A DNA stretch of 64,000 nucleotides from NCBI GenBank assembly GCA_019636555.1, contig JAHBXH010000001.1:3320928-3384927 (forward strand), given 5' to 3'. This DNA is from Phycisphaeraceae bacterium. Lineage in GTDB: Bacteria; Planctomycetota; Phycisphaerae; Phycisphaerales; UBA1924. A program made the translations under genes and the position numbers. The notes beneath the pieces are model-generated. The model did not search any database. It was not told the origin of the DNA and worked only from the letters and a program-made list of their open reading frames with translations. Within the stretch, counting starts at the first letter, position 1, and the number at the start of each line of letters is the position of its first letter. Positions 35,459 to 44,287 of the stretch are shown here, piece after piece.

Positions 35459-36580
35459 ATGCTGAGGCCTTTGATCGCCGGCTTGCTGTTGTTGTCTCTC
35501 CGCACGGTGTGCGCCGGCGCTGTCGGCAGCGCGGTTGTCACTCCGGACAACGCAAACCTGCTGATCATCAGCGTGAATCCGTCATCGGGATCGCTGACGG
35601 CGTTCGCAACCAAGCCGGCGGGACGCTGGCTCGATCTCAGCGACGATGTGGACTCTTCAACGATCGGTTTGCTGCGCCACGCCATGCAGATTGGGTCAGA
35701 GGTCTGGGTCAGCGATCAGACGTCGAATTCGATCTATCGCTTTTCAGCCGAGGTCGAGCATCCCAGGTTTCTCGGAACGATTTCCAGCGTCAACAACCCG
35801 CGGGGCATGTGCGTTGTCAATGGAGAGGTCTGGGTTGCGAGCGGAAACATCGGTAGCGGCGGCGGCGTCGTGCGCCTCGGCTCGGCGGGAAACTTCCTCG
35901 CCTCGTTTTCCGCCGAGGATCCCTTTGCGGTTTACTCGCTGAACACCGACTGGATCGTCACCTCCAACATTCAGCAAAACCGGCTCGACCGTTTCCAGTC
36001 GTCGGGATCGATCGGCGCGGCCGGCGGAGTCTGGAGCGGATCGAGCCTCATTGATTTCCCGATGCAGATCGGGCGCTGGAACGAAAGCGGACAGGACCGG
36101 ATTGTCGCGGTCGGATTCACGGGCGCATTTCCGGGCCTCTATGTCTACAACGCTTCGAACGGCGCGTTCGTGAAGCGCCTCTCGACGATCATCCTGCTCC
36201 CCGACATCACCGTGACGAATCCCCGGGGCTTCTCCCCGATCGGAACCGGTGAGCTGCTGTGGACCGCTTCTCAGGGAATCTTCGCGCTCAACCCGGCGAA
36301 CGGATCGAGCCGCGTGATCTACACCGGCGACAATTTCAGTTGCGGATACTTGGGCTACGTCGACTTCCAGAAATACTGTGCCGGTGACATTAACAACGAC
36401 GCGCTCGTGGACGATGCGGATTTTTCACTCTTCGTCGTGGCGTATAACCAGTTGGTCTGCCCCACGCTCGAGAACGGATATCCCGAGGGGTGTCCTTCCG
36501 ACCTGAACGGCGACGGCTTCGTCGATGATCAGGATTTTCTGATCTTCGTCACCGCGTACAACACGCTTATTTGCCCGTAA
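35459..36580 (+). CDS. Secreted beta-propeller-like protein with GC-type dockerin tail
   Basis: 373-residue exported protein. Signal peptide MLRPLIAGLLLLSLRTVCAG. Residues 25-295 have recurring strands of the type GEVWVASGN and EVWVSDQTSNSIYRF, as in NHL or YncE-like propellers. The tail has two Cys-bounded calcium loops, CAGDINNDALVDDADFSLF and CPSDLNGDGFVDDQDFLIF, separated by a 20-residue spacer and ending in Cys-Pro. AAAGGG at 35447 supports the ATG at 35459; the GTG at 35453 is an alternative. First of three dockerin-tailed secreted genes in a row on this strand. Ligand unknown. Confidence 0.8.
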   Translation: MLRPLIAGLLLLSLRTVCAGAVGSAVVTPDNANLLIISVNPSSGSLTAFATKPAGRWLDLSDDVDSSTIGLLRHAMQIGSEVWVSDQTSNSIYRFSAEVEHPRFLGTISSVNNPRGMCVVNGEVWVASGNIGSGGGVVRLGSAGNFLASFSAEDPFAVYSLNTDWIVTSNIQQNRLDRFQSSGSIGAAGGVWSGSSLIDFPMQIGRWNESGQDRIVAVGFTGAFPGLYVYNASNGAFVKRLSTIILLPDITVTNPRGFSPIGTGELLWTASQGIFALNPANGSSRVIYTGDNFSCGYLGYVDFQKYCAGDINNDALVDDADFSLFVVAYNQLVCPTLENGYPEGCPSDLNGDGFVDDQDFLIFVTAYNTLICP

Positions 36581-36661
36581 CCGTCCGGACGCGAGGATTG
36601 TCTTGCTTCATTCGGCGCGTGCCGGTACGCTCGGTGTTTCAATCACACGGAGCGAGGCGTG

Positions 36662-39600
36662 ATGCGATCCCGAATTCGAGTTGTGGCCGCCGCGGCGGGG
36701 TGTGTCTTGATCGCCGGCGGGGCCAGCGCTCAATCCAAGGTTCAATTCACGTATCTCTGGCATCTCGAGCAGCCAATCTACTGGCCCGATCAGCAGGTAT
36801 CCGGATTCGATCGCTACGAGCGCGCCCAGGAATCGCGCACGCACAAAGCGTCGGGCGCTGCGCATCCCGAAAACAACCTCGACGAAATCTTCGGTTCGGA
36901 CGATCGAAAGGCCGTGTATCAGTATCGCACGCGCGACTGCGTGAACGCGATCTGCTGGACGCAGCGCGGCGGGGCGCAACTCACGTACTCCGGCGGGCTG
37001 ATCGAGAACATCATGTCGCTCGGCGGAGCAAGCCAGCTCGGCTATTCGCCATCATGGATGAACTCCATCCGCGAGGCGCGAGGCTGGACGACGATCAGCG
37101 GAAAGCCGCGCCTCGATGTCGTCGTCTTCCCGTTCCATCATGCGCTCATGCCGCTCGTGGATGAAAACACCATGCGAAAGCAGGTGCAGGCGTACAAGCG
37201 CATCTACGCCGACGCGTGGGGCAGCGCGGTCCCGGTTTCTCGCGGCTTTTTCCCCAGCGAAATGGCGTTTTCCACCCGCATGATCGGCGTGCTCGCGAGC
37301 GAGAACATCGCGTGGTCGGTCGTGAGCGCGGAAAAAATCGCCCGTGCGCAGCCCGACTTTCCGGTGGTTTTCGGCTCCGGCGGCATCAACTGCGACCCGC
37401 CGAACAAATCCGATCAGATCAACCCGGCGAATTCGACGCTCATCAACGCGTGGTACCGGCAATCGATCTCGCGGGGTTGTTCGCCCGTCGAATCGCCCTT
37501 CTCGCTCCTTCCGCACCGCGCGAAATCCGTCGATCCGAACACAGGTACGGAGTCGTCGATCATCGTCGTGCCCTCATCGCAGGGTCTCTCTTGGCGCGAC
37601 GGCTACTCGCCTTTAGGGACCAGCGACTTCGCAAATCTCGCGTCGCTCAACACCGGATCGCGGCCGCTGCTCATCACGCTCGCGCACGACGGCGACAACG
37701 CCTGGGGAGGTGGGTATTCGTACTACATGGAGGCGACGCCGAATCTCGTCTCGACCGCGAACGGCATATACCCGGCGACCACGATCGAGCAGTATCTGAG
37801 CGACTATCCGGTCGGCGCGAACGACTTCGTGCATGTGGAAGACGGAGCATGGGTGAATGCCGACGGGGACTTCGGTGCGCCGCAGTTCATCAATTGGAAC
37901 TGGCCGCTCGTGAATGCGCAGGGCAACATCGATGTCGCGGGCGGCTGGGCGGAGGATGCTCGCAATTGGGCGGTCATCACCGCGATGCAGAACCGGGTTG
38001 AAACCGCGGAAGCGATCACGCTTGCGCGTCCGGTGTCATACCCGACGCACGGCGGCACGAACGGCGCGCCGCTCGACGTGGGCCGCATCGTCTACCCCGA
38101 CAACGCAACGCTCCCCGCCGAACGCGCCTGGCATTACTTCATGGGCGCGCTCAACAGCGGCTACATGTACTACGGCACATCGCTCGACATGGAAGTGAAG
38201 CCGACCATCGCGTGCAACAACGCGGCGCGCCTTGCCGATCCGGTGATCGCGAGCGCCGGTCCGAGCGGCGACACGATCGCACCCACCATCTGGATTCCGC
38301 AGCGGACTCCGTGGAACCCAGGCTCGACCAACTTCGGCCCGCAGCACAAGTACCAGCAAGTCGTCAACAACGGCGACTTCGACATCTGGACCTTCGCCTA
38401 CGACGCCAGCGGAATCCCGGACGGCAGCGTCATTCTGAAATACCGCTTCGACAACGACGGCGTGAATCCGCTGTCTTCCAGCCAGAACGAGACCTACGCC
38501 GGTGGCAGCGAAGTCGGCGCGTGGCAATCGGTGACGATGACCAAGCGCGTCTTCCCCGCGGGCAATTTCTTCAACGATCCCGGCATCAACTTCTTCGTTA
38601 TGCCGCAGTACGTCGCGGACGAGTACCACACCCGCCTCACCGGAATCCGCAGCAAACTCGTCGACTACTACATCGAAGCGACCGACGCCCGCGGCAACAT
38701 CAAGAAATCCCCGATCCAGCACGTCTGGGTCGGCGACGGCGCCGGCGCTTCCGGCGGCGGCGGCGACACCGTCGTGATCTCGCCGTCGAGCCCGATTGCC
38801 GGCCAGAATGTGACGATCACCTACGACTCCGCCGGTCGCCCGCTCGCGGGCGCGAGCAACGTCGCACTCTACTGGGGCATCAACCAGTGGACGCCCGTGC
38901 AGCCCGCGGTGCAGATGGCGTCCGGACCGGGCGCCGGAAAGTGGAATGTGACGATTTCGCTTCCGCCAAACGCGACCCAACTCGACATGGTCTTCAACAA
39001 CGCGTTGCTCCCCGGAAGCGCCACGATCTGGGACAACAATGCATCGCAGGATTGGCACTTTCCTGTGAGCGGCGGACAACCGGTTGATACGTGGAGCGTC
39101 ACCGGCGTGCGCGATCCCGCCTCGACGCTCATCGCGACGAGCGCCAGCAACAACATCAATCTGTGGGCCGGACTCAAGGGCGACATTTTCTACATGGCGA
39201 CACAGGCCGCGGCGGGAAACAACGATCGGTTCCTCCTGCTCTCCGGCGCTTCCGGCCCCGGCTCGCTGCAGAATGCGATGTGGGGAAAAGGCGGGCAAGT
39301 GGGCGCCTGGGCTTCCTTCGTCGGCAACGAGAGCAGCAACGGGTACAACGCTTGGTTTGATGTTCCCAGCGGCAACATCACACAGAACGCGGCGACGAAC
39401 AACGGCGGCGTGTTGTCCGCAACAATCGACCTGAAAAAGCGATTCGGAGGCGGAACAGCCCTTCCGGCGAAAGTCTTCGTCGCCGTCGGTACCTACCCCA
39501 CCCCTGACGCAACGATGCCGATCGGCGCGGACTGCATCCCGGGTGCCGTCGGAAACAATCTGCCGAACGCAGTCGAGATCAAGCTCTGCCGATTCGCGAA

Positions 39601-39808
39601 CCCGCGCTCGCCGCAAGGCTGCTGCCCGAGCGACTTGACCAACGACGGCTTCGTGGACGATGCCGACTTTGTGATCTTCGCCGGGTTCTACGACCAGCTC
39701 ATCATGCCCGGCAACTACCAAGGGGCTGATCTCACCGGCGACGCTCAATGCGACGACTCAGATTTTGTCGTCTTTGCCGCGGCATACAACGAATTGCTCT
39801 GCCCCTGA
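36662..39808 (+). CDS. Secreted GH57-like alpha-glucanase with CBM25 and dockerin tail
   Basis: 1048-residue exported enzyme. Signal peptide, then a GH57-type barrel (about 28-560). HLEQPIYWPD is the counterpart of the HQP motif. GFFPSEMAFS holds the candidate catalytic Glu near residue 200. LAHDGDNAW resembles the DGENAW motif with the acid Asp. A CBM25-like starch-binding module lies near residues 702-805 (ALYWGINQW, WNVTISLPPNATQLDMVFNN, IWDNNASQDWHFPV). A further beta-domain and two calcium-loop units (FVDDADFVIFAGFYDQL, CDDSDFVVFAAAYNEL) end it in Cys-Pro. It likely degrades starch or glycogen at the surface. The ATG at 36662, after GGAG, is preferred to GTG 36659. Confidence 0.82.
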   Translation: MRSRIRVVAAAAGCVLIAGGASAQSKVQFTYLWHLEQPIYWPDQQVSGFDRYERAQESRTHKASGAAHPENNLDEIFGSDDRKAVYQYRTRDCVNAICWTQRGGAQLTYSGGLIENIMSLGGASQLGYSPSWMNSIREARGWTTISGKPRLDVVVFPFHHALMPLVDENTMRKQVQAYKRIYADAWGSAVPVSRGFFPSEMAFSTRMIGVLASENIAWSVVSAEKIARAQPDFPVVFGSGGINCDPPNKSDQINPANSTLINAWYRQSISRGCSPVESPFSLLPHRAKSVDPNTGTESSIIVVPSSQGLSWRDGYSPLGTSDFANLASLNTGSRPLLITLAHDGDNAWGGGYSYYMEATPNLVSTANGIYPATTIEQYLSDYPVGANDFVHVEDGAWVNADGDFGAPQFINWNWPLVNAQGNIDVAGGWAEDARNWAVITAMQNRVETAEAITLARPVSYPTHGGTNGAPLDVGRIVYPDNATLPAERAWHYFMGALNSGYMYYGTSLDMEVKPTIACNNAARLADPVIASAGPSGDTIAPTIWIPQRTPWNPGSTNFGPQHKYQQVVNNGDFDIWTFAYDASGIPDGSVILKYRFDNDGVNPLSSSQNETYAGGSEVGAWQSVTMTKRVFPAGNFFNDPGINFFVMPQYVADEYHTRLTGIRSKLVDYYIEATDARGNIKKSPIQHVWVGDGAGASGGGGDTVVISPSSPIAGQNVTITYDSAGRPLAGASNVALYWGINQWTPVQPAVQMASGPGAGKWNVTISLPPNATQLDMVFNNALLPGSATIWDNNASQDWHFPVSGGQPVDTWSVTGVRDPASTLIATSASNNINLWAGLKGDIFYMATQAAAGNNDRFLLLSGASGPGSLQNAMWGKGGQVGAWASFVGNESSNGYNAWFDVPSGNITQNAATNNGGVLSATIDLKKRFGGGTALPAKVFVAVGTYPTPDATMPIGADCIPGAVGNNLPNAVEIKLCRFANPRSPQGCCPSDLTNDGFVDDADFVIFAGFYDQLIMPGNYQGADLTGDAQCDDSDFVVFAAAYNELLCP

Positions 39809-39909
39809 GCCCGAAAACTAGCTGTGCTCTTGAGCCGCCGCAATAGTAGAGCCCGACTTGCGTTCTCCGATTGCTAATTCCGCGTTCCACGGGATCGGAG
39901 ATCACGCGT

Positions 39910-41034
39910 ATGAATCGTTTTCTGCTTTCCGCTTACTCTGCCGCCACGCTCTGTTCAGCTGCAATCGCACAGCTTCCCACCTTCAACGAAGTCGTGTTCG
40001 CCACCGTTCAGCGTGACAATGGAACGGCGATGCAGCTTCACATCGATATCTATTGGAACAACAACATCGCTCCGGGTTCGCCCTCGCCGTGCGTCGTCTG
40101 GATTCACGGCGGCGCGTGGATCGGCGGCACGCACAACAATGTTCCTGCCGGTGCGAAAGCTCTCCTTCAGAGCGGCTTCGTCGTTGCCAGTGTCGAATAC
40201 CGCCTGAGTTCCGACGCGATTTTTCCGGCGCAAATACTCGACGTGAAGGGAGCGATCCGATTTCTCAAGCGCAATTCGGCAACATTCCGCATCGATCCCG
40301 CTCGGATCGCGACCTGGGGCAGCAGCGCGGGCGGGCATCTCTCGGCGCTCGCGCTCACAAGCAACAACGTGTTCGAACTCGAAGGATTTGTCGGCGGCAC
40401 CGGCCCGTTTGCAACGATCCGCACCGCCGTGGATTACTTCGGGCCCACCGATCTGTTGAACATGAATCCGGATGTCGTCACGCCCCCGGGTTCGACGACG
40501 GATCACGACGCGCCGAGTTCCGGAGAGTCTCTACTCATCGGTTTCGGCCAGCCCGGCGAGGGCGTCGGCGTGCTCCGGGCGAATCAGAACAATCCCGCCT
40601 CACCTTTCCCGGAGAAGATGCGTCTCATCACGCTGGCAAATCCCATCTCGCACGTGAATGCGCGCGATCGACGCATCTTCATCGCCCACGGCACGGTCGA
40701 TACTTCCGTCCCGATCAAGCAGAGCCAGAAACTCTTTGACTCGCTTTCCGCGGCAAACGCATCGCCAACGTTTCTTCCCGTTCCGGGGGCGGGTCATGGC
40801 GACCTCGGCGCGCAGACCGACCAGGCGGCACGCGAATTCCTCATCGCCGAGCTCACTCGCTGCTTTCAAGACATGAATCGCGACGGCATCGTCGATGACG
40901 GCGACTTCGTGCGATTCGCGTTCAGCTACGACGCATTGCTGGACGTCGGAGGAGATTTCAACGGCGACGGTGTTACCGACGACGACGATTTCGTTCTCTT
41001 TGTCTCGGCGTACGACAAGCTCGGCTGCAATTGA
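39910..41034 (+). CDS. Secreted alpha/beta hydrolase with dockerin tail
   Basis: 374-residue exported hydrolase of the esterase/carboxylesterase (HSL/BD-FAE-like) type. Signal peptide ends near AIAQ. Oxyanion motif VVWIHGGAWIGG. The nucleophile Ser is in GSSAGGHLS, about residue 139. The acid Asp is in HGTVDTSVP and the base His in GAGHGD, so the triad looks complete. The last 60 residues are two calcium loops (IVDDGDFVRFAFSYDAL, VTDDDDFVLFVSAYDKL), ending Gly-Cys-Asn instead of Cys-Pro. GGAG is 10 bases upstream of the ATG at 39910. Probably removes acyl groups from polysaccharides or cleaves esters at the surface; substrate is inferred only. Confidence 0.85.
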   Translation: MNRFLLSAYSAATLCSAAIAQLPTFNEVVFATVQRDNGTAMQLHIDIYWNNNIAPGSPSPCVVWIHGGAWIGGTHNNVPAGAKALLQSGFVVASVEYRLSSDAIFPAQILDVKGAIRFLKRNSATFRIDPARIATWGSSAGGHLSALALTSNNVFELEGFVGGTGPFATIRTAVDYFGPTDLLNMNPDVVTPPGSTTDHDAPSSGESLLIGFGQPGEGVGVLRANQNNPASPFPEKMRLITLANPISHVNARDRRIFIAHGTVDTSVPIKQSQKLFDSLSAANASPTFLPVPGAGHGDLGAQTDQAAREFLIAELTRCFQDMNRDGIVDDGDFVRFAFSYDALLDVGGDFNGDGVTDDDDFVLFVSAYDKLGCN

Positions 41035-41049
41035 CCGCGGGTCGATCGA

Positions 41050-42390
41050 TCACTTCAGCAGACGCTCGAGATAGTGGATATCGACGCCGCCCTGGCGGAA
41101 ATCGGTGTTCTCGACGAGGCGCTGGTGCAGCGGGATCGTCGTTTTGATCGGGCCGACCGTGAACTCGCGGAGTGCGCGAGCGGTTCGGTCGAGCGCCTTT
41201 TCGCGCGACTCCGCGTGCACGATGAGCTTTGCGACCATGCTGTCATAATTGGGCGGAACGACATACCCGCTCACCACGTGCGTATCCATGCGCACGCCGG
41301 GGCCGCCCGGTGGCTCCCACTGCGCGATCTTCCCGGCGCTCGGCCGGAAACCCTGCGCCGGGTCTTCGGCGCAGATGCGGCACTCGATCGCGTGGCCGTT
41401 GATCTTTATATCGCTCTGCTTGAACGGAATCTTCTCGCCCGCGGCGATCGCGATCGACATCTTGACGATGTCCACACCGGTGATCAACTCCGTCACCGGG
41501 TGTTCGACCTGCACGCGGGTGTTGACCTCCAGCATGTAGAAGTCGCCCTTGTCATCGAGCAGAAACTCGCAGGTCGCGGCGCCGGCGTATTTCACGCTCT
41601 TGATCATCTTCGCGGCGGACTCGGCCACTTTCTGGAGCTTGGCGCGATCGACATTCGGCGCCGGCGCTTCCTCGATCACTTTCTGGTGCCGGCGCTGAAG
41701 CGAGCAATCGCGCTCCCAGAGATACACGGCGTTGCCGTGCTTGTCGCCGAGCATCTGGATCTCGACGTGGCGTGCTCTTTCGAGATATTTCTCGATGAAG
41801 ACGGCGCCGTTGCCGAATGCCGCGGCGGCTTCCTGGCTCGCGACCCGCAGCATCGAACGGAGCGAGACCTCGTTGTGGCAAACCTTCATGCCGCGCCCGC
41901 CGCCGCCGGCGGATGCCTTGATGATCACCGGGAAACCGATCTCGTTTGCAATGCGGACCGCTTCTTCTTCGTCTTCGATCGCCTCCGGCGAGCCCGGGAA
42001 CACCGGAACACCGTTAGCCTTTGCCGTCTTTTTGCAATCGACCTTGTCGCCGAGCGCCTGCATCGCTTCGGGGCTCGGCCCGATGAACTCGATCTTGCAA
42101 TCCCGGCACGCCTGGCTGAAATCGGGTCGCTCGGACAGGAATCCGTATCCGGGATGAATCGCGTCGACGTCCGCGATCTCCGCTGCGCTCAGGATGCGTG
42201 AGATGTTGAGATAGCTTTCCTTCGCGGGGCCGGGGCCGATGCAGATCGCACGATCGGCGAGTTTGAGGTACGGCGCATCCTTGTCCGCGGTGGAATAGAC
42301 GCAGATGGCCTCGACACCCATCTCGCGGCAGGCGCGCATGATGCGGAGAGCGATTTCTCCTCGATTGGCAATGAGTACTCGTTTGAACAT
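41050..42390 (-). CDS. accC: Acetyl-CoA carboxylase, biotin carboxylase subunit
   Basis: 446-residue ATP-grasp enzyme that carboxylates biotin on AccB, the first step of fatty acid synthesis. The N terminus is MFKRVLIANRGEIALRIMRA. The ATP-grasp loop is KASAGGGGRGMK near residue 160, and RRHQKVIEEAPAPN, MLEVNTRVQVEHPVTE and AIECRICAEDP are the metal and active-site motifs. Full family length. The ATG at 42390 gives the conserved start. It lies downstream of accB after 91 bases that contain four 7-bp tandem repeats, and both follow an Xaa-Pro peptidase gene, the common pepP-accB-accC order. Confidence 0.97.
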   Translation of the reverse strand: MFKRVLIANRGEIALRIMRACREMGVEAICVYSTADKDAPYLKLADRAICIGPGPAKESYLNISRILSAAEIADVDAIHPGYGFLSERPDFSQACRDCKIEFIGPSPEAMQALGDKVDCKKTAKANGVPVFPGSPEAIEDEEEAVRIANEIGFPVIIKASAGGGGRGMKVCHNEVSLRSMLRVASQEAAAAFGNGAVFIEKYLERARHVEIQMLGDKHGNAVYLWERDCSLQRRHQKVIEEAPAPNVDRAKLQKVAESAAKMIKSVKYAGAATCEFLLDDKGDFYMLEVNTRVQVEHPVTELITGVDIVKMSIAIAAGEKIPFKQSDIKINGHAIECRICAEDPAQGFRPSAGKIAQWEPPGGPGVRMDTHVVSGYVVPPNYDSMVAKLIVHAESREKALDRTARALREFTVGPIKTTIPLHQRLVENTDFRQGGVDIHYLERLLK

Positions 42391-42446
42391 GCGGAAGAGC
42401 GAGCGGTCGGGACAGGGCACAAGATTCGGTCAGGCTTGTTGTCACT

Positions 42447-42474
42447 AGTGCCCAGTGCCTAGTGCCAAGTGCCT
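42447..42474. repeat. Four 7-bp tandem AGTGCCN repeats in the accB-accC spacer
   Basis: AGTGCCC, AGTGCCT, AGTGCCA and AGTGCCT follow without a break, with only the seventh base changing. The array ends 7 bases from the accB stop and lies inside the accB-accC transcript. Its role is unknown. Confidence 0.85.
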
Positions 42475-42481
42475 TGCCGCA

Positions 42482-42958
42482 TCAGGCCGGACGCACAAGG
42501 AAAAGCTTCTGCCCGAACTCGACGGCTTCGCCGCTCTTGACGAGCACACGCTCGATGGTCCCGCCTTTTTCCGCTTTGATCTCGTTGAAGACCTTCATCG
42601 CTTCGATGAGGCAAACGACGGTGGCGGGCGACACCTTTGCGCCGGCGGTGACGAACGGCGCCGAATCCGGGTTGGCGGCGGAATAAAACGTCCCGACCAT
42701 CGGCGATTCGATCGCGATGAGCCCGGCGTCACTCGATATCGCCGGTGCGGGTGCACTCGCGGATGATGCCACCGGAGCGGAGGGCGCTGAGGCGGCCGCT
42801 GCGGGTGCGTGCGGCGCGTACATCATCGGCACGGAAGCGACCGGAGGTTGCCCGCGGCGAATCGTCACCGTTTCCTTGTCATCCTGAAGATCGATCTCCG
42901 TCAGGTCGTTGTCGACCATGAGCTTGATCAGATCCTTGAGCTTGTTGGGGTCAATCAT
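42482..42958 (-). CDS. accB: Biotin carboxyl carrier protein of acetyl-CoA carboxylase
   Basis: 158-residue carrier that shuttles carboxybiotin between AccC and the transferase. The N terminus (MIDPNKLKDLIKLMVDNDLT) is the family's docking helix. An Ala/Pro-rich flexible linker spans about 50-80. The C-terminal biotinyl domain has IESPMVGTFYSAANPD, and the biotin-accepting Lys in EAMKVFNEI at about residue 122 (VF replaces the common LM). It ends in the usual KLFLVRP. Starts 43 bases after the upstream peptidase gene, so co-transcription is likely. Confidence 0.97.
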   Translation of the reverse strand: MIDPNKLKDLIKLMVDNDLTEIDLQDDKETVTIRRGQPPVASVPMMYAPHAPAAAASAPSAPVASSASAPAPAISSDAGLIAIESPMVGTFYSAANPDSAPFVTAGAKVSPATVVCLIEAMKVFNEIKAEKGGTIERVLVKSGEAVEFGQKLFLVRPA

Positions 42959-43001
42959 GGTGATTCCAGTCGATCGAAGAGTCGGAGCGGTCCCGATCGT
43001 C

Positions 43002-44192
43002 TCATCGAAGTGTTGCCCAGTCCATCGTCATGGGAAGCGAGCAAAGGTTCTGCGATCCGTTTTCCTGCACGACATAGTCGTTTTCCAGGCGCACGCCGCC
43101 CACGCCGGGAAGATAGATCCCCGGTTCGACCGTGCAGACGTGCCCGACCTCCAGCTTTGTGCCGGCGAGCATGTGCGAGAGACGCGGCTCTTCGTGCGTC
43201 TGAAGCCCGATGCCGTGGCCGAGGCCGTGCCCGAAATTTTCGCCGAACCCGGCGTCGGTGATGAAATCGCGGGCGATCTTGTCGATTTCTGAAGTGGATT
43301 TCCCCGGGGCGATCGCCGCGGCGGCGCGCTGGTGCGCTTCGAGGACGATCTGGTAGACCTCGGCGATTTGCTTGGGCCACTTGCCGAGCGAAAACGTGCG
43401 GGTCATGTCGCTGTGATAGCCCTGCCAGATCGCGCCCCAGTCGATCAGCACCGGCTGATTCGCCGCGAGCTTCGTCGAGCCGGGGCGGTAGTGCGCCATG
43501 CTCCCGTTCGCGCGAGCCGCAACGATCGTCTCGAAGCTCGGCTTGCTCGAGCCGCGGTTCTTCATCTCTGCTTCGAGGCGGGCGGCCACTTCGAGTTCGG
43601 TCAAGCCCGGCTCGAGAGTCGGCAGGACCGCCTTGAGCGCATCTTCCTGAATCTTTACGGCCTTGCGGATGAGCGCGACCTCGGCCTGATCCTTCACGGC
43701 GCGCATCTTCATCACAAGACCAAGGGTTGCGGCAACGCGCTTGGTTCCGATGCGCTTGGCCAGCTGATCTCGCTCCGCGACCGTCATGATCTCGGCCTGA
43801 ATGCCGACGCGCAGCACGTTCTCACCCGCAAGCAATTCGCCGATCGCCTCGCCCATCGATCGCTTGCGGATCACGATCTCGCACAACTCGCTGAATTCGC
43901 TCACTTCTTCCTGATAGCGAAAGTCGCTGACAAGGACCGGTCGCCCCGGGCCCAAGATCAGGTAGCTGTCGCCCCCGAGAAATCCGGTCAGGTAGCCGAC
44001 ATCCAGCGGATTGGTGACGAGCAGGTGGGAAAGCTCGAGCCCGCCCATCGCTTCGCGGAGCCGCTTCATCCGCTTTCCGAAGAACCCACCCTGCGCCTCT
44101 TCCTGGCCGGGAATGGTCGCTTGCTTGGCTCGGGTCGGTTTGGATGGGCCCGGGCGTTTACCGGCAAGGGCCTGCGGAGGGAAGATAGACAT
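43002..44192 (-). CDS. M24 family Xaa-Pro aminopeptidase-like protein
   Basis: 396-residue cytoplasmic metallopeptidase of the pita-bread fold. An N-terminal creatinase-like domain (about 35-165: LVTNPLDVGYLTGFLGGDSY) precedes the catalytic domain. The five metal ligands are visible in LIDWGAIWQGYHSDMTRTF (two Asp), GHGLGHGIG (His), EPGIYLPGVGGVRLEND (Glu and Glu). It should remove an N-terminal residue before proline, or be a related dipeptidase. The first 35 residues are Pro/Lys-rich and not conserved, so translation might begin later, but no better start is evident. It leads the accB-accC operon, a widespread association. Confidence 0.9.
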   Translation of the reverse strand: MSIFPPQALAGKRPGPSKPTRAKQATIPGQEEAQGGFFGKRMKRLREAMGGLELSHLLVTNPLDVGYLTGFLGGDSYLILGPGRPVLVSDFRYQEEVSEFSELCEIVIRKRSMGEAIGELLAGENVLRVGIQAEIMTVAERDQLAKRIGTKRVAATLGLVMKMRAVKDQAEVALIRKAVKIQEDALKAVLPTLEPGLTELEVAARLEAEMKNRGSSKPSFETIVAARANGSMAHYRPGSTKLAANQPVLIDWGAIWQGYHSDMTRTFSLGKWPKQIAEVYQIVLEAHQRAAAAIAPGKSTSEIDKIARDFITDAGFGENFGHGLGHGIGLQTHEEPRLSHMLAGTKLEVGHVCTVEPGIYLPGVGGVRLENDYVVQENGSQNLCSLPMTMDWATLR

Positions 44193-44287
44193 AGGGACTC
44201 GGATGATACTCTGAAGCCTCTCCGGATGCGACTCTGAGCGGAGCGCTCGGGAGTTGATCGGGCTTGGAGGCGCCGGAAGCGGCCGCG

